A stretch of DNA of 64,000 bases. Origin: Sipunculus nudus (Eukaryota; Annelida; Sipuncula; Golfingiida; Sipunculidae). Every line of letters starts with the position of its first letter. Position 1 is the stretch's first letter. The notes below the pieces were generated by a model. That model made no database searches. It worked only from the letters and a program-made list of their open reading frames with translations, and was not told where the DNA came from. Positions 47,901-61,700 of this stretch are shown here, in pieces. The position numbers were made by a program, and so were the translations under genes. The stretch covers positions 23,359,019-23,423,018 of the forward strand of contig CM049306.1 in the NCBI GenBank assembly GCA_026874595.1, given 5' to 3'.

Positions 47901-50900
47901 GGAAACGTCACAAAAAGGATTCCAAATAACACTTGTAAAGGCCACTTGTGTATCTCAAGGGCCAGAGAATAGACAAGGAAGTGAAAGTGTTTTTTTGATG
48001 CACTTCTCATTATGAAGAGTGGCATGGCTCCCACAAGCTGGAAAATCCTTAGGCAAATTCTAACACTTTTGAGACCATGTGTTAACCCATTAACAAAGAT
48101 CTAGTTATATTTATAAATTATACTGATCATGGAAAATGGTAAATGGTTAAAAAAAGATTTGAGGATTACCTGGTGTATAGAGTGGTGAAAGAGGCCATAC
48201 AAAACCCCTTTGAAAGAGAAAACTGGTATCCCTGAAAAATATTGAAGACCTCATTCCTAGATCTTATATTAAAGCCACTCCTCTGATAAAGCCACTTTTA
48301 TTCAGTCCCATTAATGACAATAATACATGAGCTCCACTGTATAAGCATTTACAAGTCAGAATTCATGTCACTCTTAGCTAACTGTAATCTACAGTCCTCA
48401 TGCAGGGCCCTGACCTCTGTGCATTGTCAGCCATTGATTGTGAATTTCATCTCATTTCCTCCAGCATTTCCTCATATTCCTCATCCAATTTGGTAATGAA
48501 TGCCAGCCCCACTGTTTCTGTAATCTGATGGAAGTGTATTGAAAATTGGCATAATATCTGGACACTTGAGACAGCAGCCCACCGGTCAAGTCTTATTGAT
48601 CACCGCTCCAGGATTCATATCCATGTGGGCTCCCTAAGACACGGCTGACCTTGGCTTACTCTCCTAAATCTTTTGTCTGGACATGTATAATGTTGACTCA
48701 GTAAATGATATTGCTTACATTTATCTGCATTTCCTTGTCCTCTTTCTTTATTTCCATGACGATTACTAATCCCTCCATACTTGCTGTTCATATTTGCTGA
48801 TGCCCTATAGTATCAGCCTTTCCGTCTGTCTGTCATGTCTGTCTGTCTGTCTGTCCGACCACATATTTGATAACTCGAGTTTGAATTGACATATAGAATT
48901 CAAACTTGACTTATATATGGCCCACCACTAAAGCAAGAAGCCGATTGATTTTTTTTTGGGCATGAGGTCAAAGGTCAAGGTCACAGGATCCATATCTTTA
49001 AAAAGATTGTGGATACATTTTATGCCAAACTTTTAATCCCAGACCTTCCATCTTGCTCACAGAGCTCACGTCCTAATAAGGGAAGTTCCCTGTGGATTTT
49101 TGGGCCACAAAGTCAAAGCTCATGGTAACAGGAGCCATCTTTCATTCATTTCATTCATTTCCAAATTCATTTCCGGATGATAATTCAAGTTTTATTTAAC
49201 TTATGGATTTCTAACTTGACTTATTCATGACCCGCCACTAAAGTAAAGTTTCAGTATTGGGGTCATGCAGTTAAAGTTCAAGGTCACATGAGCAATCTGT
49301 CTTCAAATTTGTTTCCGGATGATTACTCTAGTTTGAATTATGGATTTCAAACCTGACCTATAAATGGCCTACCACTAATGTGAGAACCCATTTAATTTCT
49401 TTGTCACCAGGTCACAGGTGCACATAATACATGTTATTATATGCATCTGTTGCTTGTGATGCTCCACTCTGACACCTTAATACACAAATATCATTAATTC
49501 AAACCATAACATCTTGGTTCAGATATTTAAATACTGTTTTTGGTCAGTGCCCTCTGTCTCTGTATGTAATCAGGTCCTTCATTTTTCTAACATCACTCAG
49601 CCCACACTGCAAGTCTATTGGCCTTTTGCAGGGCCCTTCCTGCCCTGTCAGTTTATTTATTTATTACATATGTAGAGGAAAGGGTAGAAGATAGTGAAAC
49701 ATTAGAATAATATTGGGCTAAAATACAGGTAAATTGATATCTTGGTAAGCTTTAGGGCACAATAACTGATAGGACAGTCCTATAAAGACACACTGCTTCA
49801 AAGATAGATCATGACACAAAGGCAGTTTTTACATTGGTAATATCAGATATCCCTGAATTGATACATTTACAATTTTTAATCATGCATTGGAAATTGATTT
49901 CAAACAAAATGAGTTAATAACATCCAATCAGTTGTTTGAAAATATATTTATCAGAGAAAGGTTAGATATTTTATATTGACATGGAAGAAAGGTGGCTTGG
50001 ATCTGAGCTGTTGTATACTATATTTGTATCAAATTGTAATAACTGCATAATAACACTGTATCATGTCACAAGTTAAGTATTGCAGTACATATTGTATCAT
50101 GAAATAATGTATCACTACAGCCTCAGTAATCATGTCTCCCCCCCCCCCCCCCCCCCCCCCACCAGGGGAGACGTTGTTTTCAGTGTCGTCTGTAGGATAT
50201 CTTGTGAATGCGATAACTTTTGAAGAGCTGCATATTTTCTGCCAAAATTTTCACACACTAATGGTTCCTACTGAAATCTCAGACAAGTTTGAAACCCAGT
50301 GACCTTGATCTTCATCTTCAAGGTCAAATATGCCGAAATGGAAAATTATTGTGAAACCCATAACTTTTTAAGTATTTTACATTTTGTCCTCAAATTTGGT
50401 ACACTAATTGTTTCTACAATGTCTCGAAGGAGTTCGAAAGCGGGTGACCTTGATTAATATCTTCAAGGTCAAATCAGCTTTATTATAGTTATTGTCTTGT
50501 GAAGGTGATAACTTTTAAAGGGTTGGATATTTTCCTCCCAAATTTGAAACACTGATTGTTCCTACCAAAATCTTGGATGAGTTTGAAACTTGGTGACCTT
50601 GACAGGGTCAGATCTCTCACCATGTCTTGATTGATATAACCTATATGCAATAGGGGGTGGGGGCGGGGGGAAGACATCTGTTTTTGCAAATGCAATAACA
50701 AGCCATTCTAGTTATATAGGTAGATCAGAAGTGATAAATTAGTGGAATGCCTTGTTTTGTAATCAGAATTTATAAATACTCTGTAGTTTCCCCTGAGTAA
50801 GTTTTACTTTATTATTGTGATTTCAGAAACACCATGAGAAGGCGGGACTGTTTAATCTTAATGAGGATGAGGAGCTCACTCACTACGGACAGTCATTGTC

Positions 50901-51208
50901 AGCCATAGAGAAGTTTGAGGCACCACCTAGTGACAGTGATGATGATGAAGATTCAGGAAAAATTGGAGGTATGAGAACGGATTGTTCTTTTAATTATGTA
51001 AAGCTTGCAGAGCCAGACATGGGGACAGATACTTGCCTCTGTGTTTAAATAATATCCAGTCTTCATTGTATTATGTTCAATATTATGTTTAATACAGTCT
51101 TGATTGCCAAGACCAGGATCATTTGACTGAGGTCAAACAAACACAATCTAAAGGCTGTTAGAGTTACATAAAATATATGTGAGAGCCTTTAACCTCAGCA
51201 TTTTTTGT

Positions 51209-51243
<35 letters not shown>

Positions 51244-54200
51244 TTAATGGATAATTTAAGTTAAACTGAAATTAAGGGTTGTTACTGGGTTCATGTGAAG
51301 ACCGACCTAATTGTCCCACAATTGAAGCCTGCTTTATATCAAGTGTTATAAGTGAAGTGGTTGGAACTGTGGAATTGTGAACCACAGACAGGGGATGGAA
51401 TCCTGGATTGGGCCAGCTATATTTTTCCCTGTAAAAAATATCCATATGACATTTGGGGTCTCATCCTAAGTGGAGCTTCTGAGGCCCGGCTAAAGGTGGT
51501 TTGAAAAATTTTTAATGCCATCTAGTTCAGCAAATGTGTGACTCATCGGATAATTAATTGATTTACCTTATTTACCTTAAGTCTGAATGCTTTCAAAAAG
51601 TGGTGGGCTACAGGACACATATAAAGGCAGACCTAACTGTCTTAAAAATTGAAGCCTGCTTTATTAGTGAAGCAGTTGGAAAGCTGGACTTGTTAGCCAC
51701 GGACACGGGTTTGAATTCCAGATCACCCAGCTATATTTACTCCTATTAAAAATGTCTATTTGACAGATGTTAGAGCAGATCTCTCAGACTGTTTCTTAAT
51801 TTCCCAGTTTCCTTGAAGCCTGCAGAGATTAATCATAGACCTTCATCTCCAAATTTCACATGCCTCAGGTACTAGGCTAGTAAGGCTACGTCCGGCTGTC
51901 CAGTTTACTTTGATAAACTCTGCTTTAAAGATGGCACACTAGATGGTACTGACTAAGATACCTGTTACAGTAAATATGCGTTGGTTCACACTTGTTTCAC
52001 AGGTGTTTTTGTTTCTTGTTTACAGCTAAGATGGTGTCAGAGGAACACTTTGGTGGTGGGATGTTGTCCAAAAAGAACGAGGAAGACAGCAAAAGGTCAT
52101 GGAAAGAACGAATGGAGGACATCATCGCCAAGTCCAAGAAGGCCAAGGTCAGTCAAGGTCTTAGGTTACCAACAGGATGGTATGATGAAAAATAGATTAT
52201 ATTAAAAATAATGATATGTTAAAGAAAAATAGTATGTATAACAAATCTCTTGCACCCCACCTATGGCAATTTTTTTATTTATAATTAATTAATTTTATTA
52301 ATAATTTTACCTTGTAGATAATGCATGCAAATATTTATGCATGGAGATAAATAGATAATTGGTATGTTATACTTTATACTTGTTGGCAGAAAATTGAAAC
52401 ACGATATGTGTGAGAAGCTACTGATTTGACACGTGACTCTAATCTTGTTTGGAGAGAAGTTTTCAACATTTTGTGTTAAAATAGAATAATTTTATGTTCC
52501 TGTCTTTCTCTTTTTTCTTTCATATATGTAACTGGTTAAACCACGTACTCAAATTTTGTAGTATGAGAAACAACATGAGAAAGAGAAAACTCTGGCAATG
52601 ACAGAGAAACTTGACCAGGAATGGAAGGATGTCCGCTTGTTGTTAGCTGGAGCAAATGTAAGTACTTATCAAATATTCTGTCTGTTGATAATATTACTTT
52701 TCTCTTATGATTGACAGAAAACCAAGTTAGGGATTTAATTAATTTTCTTACATGTTAATATGTTGTTAATATATTGAAGATTAATATTTCACCTGTATCT
52801 AATAATTTAATTTTTTATCAATTATTGGAATATCAATTAATTTTAGTAAATTTTACAATATACAATTTTACAATATACAGTAAGTAGCATGGAGTAGATG
52901 ATTTTAACAGATAATAGAAGATAAGATCCATCTTCCTGACAACACTTAATTTCAAAATTCACAGATAAATAAATTCTGTTTCAGAAACCTGCAGATGAAG
53001 ACTCGGACCAGAAGAAAGCAGATGCTTACGACATAATGGTGCGAGAGCTGAAGTTTGAGGCCAAGGGAAATGTGAGTGGTTATTTTCATTATATTTCTAT
53101 GTTTCTTTAATTTAAAGGACAATTTATCACAGTCTGTATTTATTATTTGCAAAGCAGTTTGAGTTAAAACATAAATAACACCATGAGGCTTTGGATGTAG
53201 ATTGTAAGTGATTACACTTTTACTCAGGCTTTTTTTTAATCAGTTTTGTATGATGTTTAAGGATTTGAAATATTTTATCAAATCTGAAAGATTACATCTG
53301 TAGACAGGGGAGCACATTAAGTTAAGAGGGCTGTTATTTACATGGAAACTTATAGAGTGCATATTCAAAATTTATTAACAATGGCAAACCCCAAAGTAAT
53401 ACATTTCCTGACTTAATCATAGGCTGGCACTGATATAATTAAGTGCTGACATCTATGAGCCACTCATGGTATTAAACAAATCCACTCAAAGATCATGTAA
53501 ATGCATCATTTGAGTTGGATAGAAATCATTGGAAACTGCAGTAAAAAGCTAACATAAGTTTGTCTCATCAGTTGTGTCACTCCATCCCAGTATCAGTATC
53601 ATAACAGCACAGTCACAGTAACGTACAGATCTATCAGGAGTTATGACTGGAATGAATATGTATGAGAATTTTCTGGTTTCATGAGGTAGTAATATGAACT
53701 GATTAGTATGAGAAGATATGATGATGCTGATTATTATTCCAGCCCTCTGACAGACTAAAGACTGAAGAAGAACTTGCAAAAGAAGAGAAAGAGAGACTGG
53801 AAGAGCTGGAGGCGAGTTAATTTTTGTGTCATCTTTATTATACCATTATTGACAGGTGTAATCTTAAAAATTTGGAAACTCTTTGCATTAAAGGTAAAAA
53901 GTCCAGGTAACTTGTGTCAGCAGTTTTGATTTGATGGTAAAGTAAATACCTTTGTGTCATATAACTTTAATTTCAGATACTTTGGAACAGATTAATCAAA
54001 CCTTGAACATCAAATGGATTTAATTAATTTGTTACTTGAAGGGGTTGTAAATACCTCTGCTTCATAAAACTTTTATTCCATTGAGTTTGGAAAAGATTTG
54101 GAACATCAAATAGATTGGTTGTTTGACCAGATGCTTGACTGTTTTTTTTTCAGGCTGACAGGCTTAGAAGGATGAAAGGAATCACAGAAGAGGAGGAACA

Positions 54201-55663
54201 ACAAAAACACAGATCTGCTGATGATCTAGATGATGGGTAGGGAGGAAGAAATTTGGTTTCCCTGGCAACTCATCATTCTTGACCACCTGCACAAATTTGT
54301 TTTTTTCCCAGAAGAAATTGCCCAATTATAAGTTCCCGGCACTTGAATATTTCTTTTAAGAAAATAAAATAATAAGATTTTAGTAACATTTCCTTTTGTT
54401 ATGTTTTGCTTAAAGATCTTATTATTATATAGTCCCCTGATCTGATTGTATGATGAAATTTTTTTATTGAAAATCAGTTCTAAAAAGGGGAGAAACACCT
54501 GGCTGTACTGATTTATGAAAATAAAAATGTTCATGAGAAACCAAAAATTTGTGGCATAAACTTGTTTATAATCAGATCAAGGATCTTGAGAAATGTTGAT
54601 AGCTTCTTGATCTGTGGTTAGTCAAGTTCCTTAAACAGTGAAAGCATTCCCAGTTACATTTAACTGAGAGGACTTGGATGATTTACATGTTTTACAGACT
54701 AAAGAGTTTGATCAAAATGGGTAATGTACAAAACATCAGGGATACACATGTACATGGATCTTACAAACATTCAAATGTAAAATGTGTATACTTTGGTTGC
54801 TGTTTTGTTTGAGAGGGTTTCAAATTAATGATATTCATGAAAGGGAAATTATCACAAAAATGATACCCTTGTGAATTAGAGGTTGAAGGCAAAGTTGAAA
54901 AGAAAAAGGTTGGCATTATGAATAAAATAGATCATATATGTTTAAAGATTTAAATTTTTATTTTAAATGATATCATATATTTCCAATTTTCTGCCATTAA
55001 GGAACAATGTTTTTGTTAATTAGATTACATGCACATAAAATTTGACACAGTTAATTTACATAATAATGGTTATTATACTCTGTGCATTGTGGGATCATTG
55101 AAATGAAACTCTGATGAATCACTGGAAAGTTGAAAATTAAGAAATTTTTACCCCATAAATATAAAGCCAACCACAGTATATATGGGTGTCTGACTATTTG
55201 GGTTTCTAATTTAAATCTACATGGTACATTATTATACACAGCAGAGAGAAGTCATCTTGTATATAACTTTGGTTATATATGTTTTACTTGTATATAAGTT
55301 TTGGTTCAAATAAGGACCACAATTGATACCTTTGTATTTGAGTGAACTTGCAGTGACCAACCCAAGTATTAAATTATTCATTATGAAAAAAATTAGTCAT
55401 GATCTTATTATTGCATTGGAATTATGAGAACTGATTGCTCTCTCTGTCATTTTTCCTTTTGTCTGTCTCTCCTTCTGTAAGTCTTACCTTTTGTCCATCT
55501 TCTACATTACTCTGTGAGAAGTTAATACAGAATGGTTGATAAGCATGTTTAATGTTTGCAGATTCTACAAGTCTGAAAGTATAGAGCCCTTTGAGATTCA
55601 GTACAAAGATGGCAAGATGGTTGTTGATGATAATGATGATGATGAAGATAATGAAAGTGATGG

Positions 55664-55703
<40 letters not shown>

Positions 55704-58700
55704 GAAGATGAAGATGAAGAAGATGAGGAAATGGAAGAACAGGATCTGAAAGATGGAGAAGGTATAAAATAAGTGAAGTACACAAGTTTCCATCAATGCA
55801 CAACTGTGAAAAAAAGTCTCTTATAATGCAGGCATCATATAGATAACTAATATTTAACTGGTTGCCCATCTCATCAGAGGTTATAATTGATCTGTGAATG
55901 ACTGGGTTTATAAAGTAAGGACTAAATATCAGCTCACATCTTCAGGTAAACTAGGTTTTAAACCAACACTGATTGATGCCTTAAATAAAGCAATAATACC
56001 AATATTCACATTAGCTATATGCTGATTAATCAATTACAATAATTATTGGTCATTTTCTTTCATAATCAATAAACTTGGTTGCCTATTTATATAATTGATC
56101 ACAAACAATTATGTATGTGTATGCAAAGACGCAATATGATCTAGACAAAAAAAGAAAAAGAAAACTACATTTTGATTAAACTTTGAGCAGCCGATGAGTG
56201 CACAACCTGCCTGATACATTGACCTATCGACACCTCAAGCTTATGTGCTCTATTAGTGCCTGTTTTAAAATCTGTCACCTGTATGCCATTGTACATATAA
56301 ACCAGATGATCATGATGTGTGTGATTACTGTGAAATCATGATTTATCGAGTCTTTATGTGACCTATATTACCACATTTTACAGAATATAGAATCTACTAA
56401 TAATATAACTGATTAGAAATGGATCATTGTTATTTTCTTTCAATCAACCAATAAGATTTTATAACAGATTCCTATCACTAATTCACATGCGTGCATAAAC
56501 AGTGACTTTACATCATTAGAGCAGTCAATAAGACAACAAAGAGGTGGGGGGGGGGGGGGGAATGACTTGTTGTTTATATTGACCCAGGCTTTTGTTTAGT
56601 TCCTGCAGAAGATGATGATGAAGATGATCATTCGGATGCTGAGGAGAGTGATGATGCCATGCAGCATATGTCAGATTTAGAATCAGATTCAGAGGAGGAA
56701 GATGGAGAGGAAACAGAACAGAAAATCACACCTGAAGATTTCAAGGAACAATTAAAGGTATTATTTATATTATTATTAATTTTATGTAGATGTCAAACTA
56801 AAATAATGTATCAACTTCAAATTTCTGTTATCAAATAGACCCCTTATGTTTTATATTAATGATTCATCAGATCTAGATGAAGATGTTAGTTTATTTTACT
56901 TGGACTTGCCCTAAATTTATTTATGTTTTCATAGATTGTTAATTACCTTACTGATTGTTAAATACTGTACTGATTGTTAAATGCCATACTGATTGTTAAA
57001 TGCCATACTGATTGTTAAATATCATACTGATTGTTAAATACTAAAGTGATTGTTAAATACAATAGTGATTGTTAAATACCATACTGATGTTAAATACCAA
57101 ACTGGTTGTTTAATACCACACTGATTGTTAAATACCAACACTCAGAGCTGTAAATTCAAATCAGAACTGGCCTCTAAGGTCCAGAGGTTGAGCAAGGGGC
57201 TCAAAGCTGGGAGATCTTGAGTTCAAATCTCAGCCTAGATTTAAGATACCATTTTTTAAAATTATAAATGTTTCTCTTGTGTGGTGTTTGTTTGTTGTAA
57301 TACATATTTTTAAGGGTAAAAAAATCTCAGCCTAGATTTAAGATACCATTTTTTTAAATTGTATATGTTTCTCTTGTGTGGTGTTTGCTTGTTGTATTAC
57401 AAATTTTTAAGGGTAAAATTTCTTGTCAGGAACGAAGTATCAATTTGCTGAGATGTTACTTATGCTAGGGAAAACTTATTGTTGTTTCATTTGTATAATC
57501 TAGGCAAAGAAAGAAGTCATGGAGGCAGCTAGAAAAGAATTACCATACACATTCAAAGGTGGGATGAATTATTTTTATACGATTAATTTGTAATCAGTCA
57601 GATATATACTTATCAGATAGGAATTACATCATATTCTGAGTGTAACATCACTTTTGATAAAGAGGAGATTAAAAAAAAGTTAATTTAAATGAAAGCATGA
57701 ATATTGGACTTCCATGTCAGCTTCTAGTAAGGAATGAAGAACCCACCTTTTAGGGGATCTATTTTTAAGGACACCTCTCTCTTAAGGACACCTTGGGCAG
57801 TTCATTGATAAGTATATTGAGGTATCTGTGACCTCTCTTATACATGTACCTATTATAGGCAGATCCCAAGTTTATCCAGTGTAAAAAACTTGAAGGTTTT
57901 TTAATGGCCTCATTTAATCAAAGAATGATTCTAAAATTTGAAAAGCATTATTGAACAATTAAAATATGTTAGAAAATGTCTGATCAGAACATTGATTTCT
58001 TGTCTTTACAACATGAGTGATATTTAAAGGATATTCTGTATCTGTTTGTATCTCCCTGAAAACCATATCTCTATCTGTCAGAGATGATATGGAACTATAA
58101 AAGGCTGAAATCATAACTACTATGGAAAAATAAAATAAATAATTAAATAAATATGTAATAAATTAAATAAAATAAATAATTGAAGGCTCCATTGCATTAT
58201 ATATCGGCTTCTGATTAATCATAGACATTCATTGATTACCTTTAAAAAAGTGGGGGAGAAAATCAGCATAACAGTTAACGGGTAGGTTTCGTATTAGCTA
58301 TAAAGGCAGATTTTTTGTATTTATTTATTTAACTTAGCATAACATTAGTATTGCATGTTTTTTAGCTCAGCTGACTATAAGTCATCTGAGCTATAGTCGT
58401 TGTCCTTTGTCCGTCGTCCGTCCTTAACAGGGCACGTTTTGAAACCGTTGGATCTACAAATCCAAAATTCTGCATACCATTAGATGTCCCCAAAATCTCC
58501 TACCATACCCAAAATTGGGTCATTAGGACTTTGTTCCTTTGAGATATTAAGGAAAAACCTCCGTTTTCCTTAAAAAGCCATTGTTACACTTCAAGGCTGC
58601 CTAATATCAAAACCGCTGATCTGTTTTTGATCATATTTAGTATTCATATTCTTCCATACATTTTCTATGCACATACCAAAATTTAGGTCAGTATTGGGTA

Positions 58701-61700
58701 TATGGGCCCAAATATAATGCAATTTTTTAAAAATCAGGAAATATATTTGCTCACTTAACATGAGAATTGCTGAAGCTGGAGACTTTTTTTCAGGAATATA
58801 ACTTTATTTAATCAAGATTCAATTGTTTACCCAAAATTAGATCTCAATTTTTCAAATTTTTTAAGTTATTAGCATTAATAAAAAATCAATACCTTAAATT
58901 TTGTCCAACTTTGGCAATGGCACATTTTTATCCCTGTAAGCACTGTTGATTTAATTTTCACAGCATATATACATAAGGATTTAATCTTTTAAAATCTGAA
59001 ATTTCAAAGTAATTGCTTGAAACACCATGTCAAGTGTTGTTTACATCTAGCCCACCTAGTAGTACAGCCTTCACTTGCATTATGTAACCCACCCCAGGCA
59101 GCTTGCCTTGGCTTAGCTTGGCCACTACTAGCAGGCTTCCCCTCTGCCCTGCACTGCCCCCCCCCAGATGGTGCATTAACTAGATGAATGTTATTAATTT
59201 CCTATTTTATTTTATTCTTGGCTATGCTACATTTTAGATTTTGTATTGTACCACCAGGGTTACAATGATTAAAGTGCACATTTAATTGTTTCCACAAAGT
59301 GGTGTATTGCTATGAAAGTGTTGATGTTCATCAGCTAAGTAATGCTTTACTTCAGAAGAGTAAAACTTTGAACCAGATGTGAAATTGACTATTAATTCTG
59401 TGTGGACAGATAATGACCAGTTACAGATTGAGTTTGCGTTTCGTCCCGGTTGACCTACTTTTGACTGTTTTACGGCTCCTAAACTTTGAAAATTTCATGA
59501 AAAATAGAAATTTTCATGACAAATACACATGTACGGACTTTCTTTCGCAATGCCTGCAGATTTTGGCCTGATTTTTGGTGTGTTGGCAGATAATGACCAG
59601 TTACTGATCGAGTTCGCATTTCGCCCGGTTGACCTACTTTTTACTATTTTACGGCTCCTAAACTCCTAAATAGAATTCATGACAAATACACATGTACGGA
59701 CTTTTTTTCGCAATGCCTGCAGATATTGGCCTGACTTTTGGTGTGTAGGTAGATAATGACCAGATATAGATCGAGTTTGTGTTTCGTCCCAGTTGACCTA
59801 CTTTGGACCATTTAACGGCTCCTTAACTTAGAAAATTTCATGAAAAATTGATATTTTCATGACAAATACACATGTACGGACTTTTTTTCGCAATGCCTGC
59901 AGATATTGGCCTGATTTTTGGTGTGTGGACAGATAATGACCAGTTACAGATCAAGTTCATGTTTTGTCACAGTTGACCTAATTTTGATTGTTTTACGGCT
60001 CCTAAACATAGAAAATTGTATGAAAAATATTAATTTTCATGACAAATGTACATGTACAGCCGTTTTTAGCCCTCAGCTCATAGGCTGATGGGCTATTGTC
60101 GTCACCCAAGCTGTCCGTCTATCCATCCATCGTGCCGTCCGTCTGTCCGTCCGTCTGTCTGTCCATCTGACGTCCCTCCGTCCGCGTCTGTTAACTTTTA
60201 CCTTGTGAGCAGGATTTCTCTAAAAGGATTCACGGTTGAAATTTTATTTCATCAGTGAAGATGTATATCGATAAAATCTCAGTCAAGTTCGAAGATGGGT
60301 GACCTTGACCCATTTTTCTACATTTAAGAGCTGATTATAGAAAAATACTCAGAAGCTTATATCTCGGGAACCATTGTGTGGATTTTCACAAAACTTACTA
60401 TGATCATTGGGACTGATGGTCTGTCTGAAGAACTTAATTTCTTCAGTGCTAATGCATGATATTTACAAAATTTTGGACAAGTTCAAAGATGAGTGGTCTT
60501 GACCTACTTTTCAAGGTCACAGAGCTTAGTATAGAAAAAACTTAGGAGCTTATGTCTCAGGAAGCATTTGGTGGATTGTTATGAAACATGGTACATACCT
60601 CTCCAATTTAAATTTATAACTGATTATCAGCTTTTGCTAATATTCTAGTTTTGCAATGCAGTGCTTACAGATACTAGACTAATGTTTGGTCTGTTGGCGC
60701 ATAATGACCACTTACAGATCAAGTTCGCGTTTCGTCCAAGTTGACTTATTTTTGACCATATGACAGATCCTGAACATAGAAAATTTCATGAAAGACAGAA
60801 ATTTTTATGAAAATGCACGTATGGACTTTTTTTCACAACGCCTGCAGATACTGGTCTGATTTTCGGTGGGTTGCTTGTTAATGACCCGTTGTAGATCGAG
60901 TTTGCATTTTGCCCTTGTTGACCTACTTTTGACCATATGACACCTCCTGAACTTAAAAATTTTTTTACAAAATTTAACAAATGTTTCTAATTTGCCTCAG
61001 GCGGGGGCATTCGTGTCGTTCTGACACATCTAGTTTTATCATATATAACAGCTGAGCACCGTGACCCATTGGTCCCTTGTTTGTTTCATATGTTGTAGCC
61101 CCTGAGAGCTATGAAGAGTTGGTCGGGACATTGTCAGGTCACTCTGTGGAAAATCAGGAGCGTATAGTGGAGAGGATCAGGAAGTGTACGCATCCAAGTC
61201 TGGCAGAGGGCAACAAAGACAAACTACAGGTGACAATGATCATTAGAGCTGTAATAATTCACTGGTTCACTGACACATGATAATACACAGTCAGATATTG
61301 TATCAGTATCGTCAGATGTCCCTATGTCTGTATGATTATGATATATATTACTTCAGGCGATAATGATCATTAGGGCTGTAATAATTCACTGGTTCACTGA
61401 TACATGATGGTACACAGTCAGATATTGTATCAGTATCATCAGATGTCCCTGTGTCTGTATGATTATGATATATATTACTTCAGGTGACAATGATCATTAG
61501 GGCTGTAATAATTCACTGGTTCACTGATACATGATGATACACAGTCAGATATTGTATCAGTATCGTCAGATGTCCCTATGTCTGTATGATTATGATATAT
61601 ATTACTTCAGGTGACAATGATCATTAGGACTGTATCGATTCACTGGTGCATCGAATAATCATGATACAAAGTCAGATATTGTATCTGTATCATCAGATGT

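Larger units (their letters stand above)
17224..50826. other. NOP14: NOP14 intron 2, 33.6 kb, repeat-filled
   Basis: Bounded by GTCAGT and GATTTCAG with matching phase 0 exons. Contains HL-7, HL-5, HL-1 (two), HL-2, HL-6, HL-8 and HL-4 copies, a TIR element, two MITEs and minisatellites. No host gene recognised on either strand. Confidence 0.9.
58364..61079 (+). mobile_element. HL-1 repeat, copy D, containing HL-2 that contains HL-3
   Basis: 5' AGCTCAGCTGAC after a T run; 3' CAGCTGAGCACCGTGACC, then CCCTTG before TT. The left half is collinear with copy C. At about 59400 the sequence jumps into the HL-2 core without the HL-2 5' hairpin. The HL-2 3' end (61013-61033) is intact, and HL-3 interrupts the core at 60068-60648. 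Only ~45 bp separate the HL-2 end from the HL-1 end, so the right half seen in copy C is deleted. Confidence 0.85.

Noticed and set aside
55422..55869. Long minus-strand ORFs rich in Ile, His or Ser
   Set aside because: They are antisense readings of the GAT repeat in NOP14 exon 9.
57504..61098. Whether NOP14 exon 12 belongs to a transposon-borne gene copy
   Set aside because: Exon 12 lies outside the HL-1 boundary, keeps phase with exons 11 and 13, and is intact, so it belongs to the host gene.
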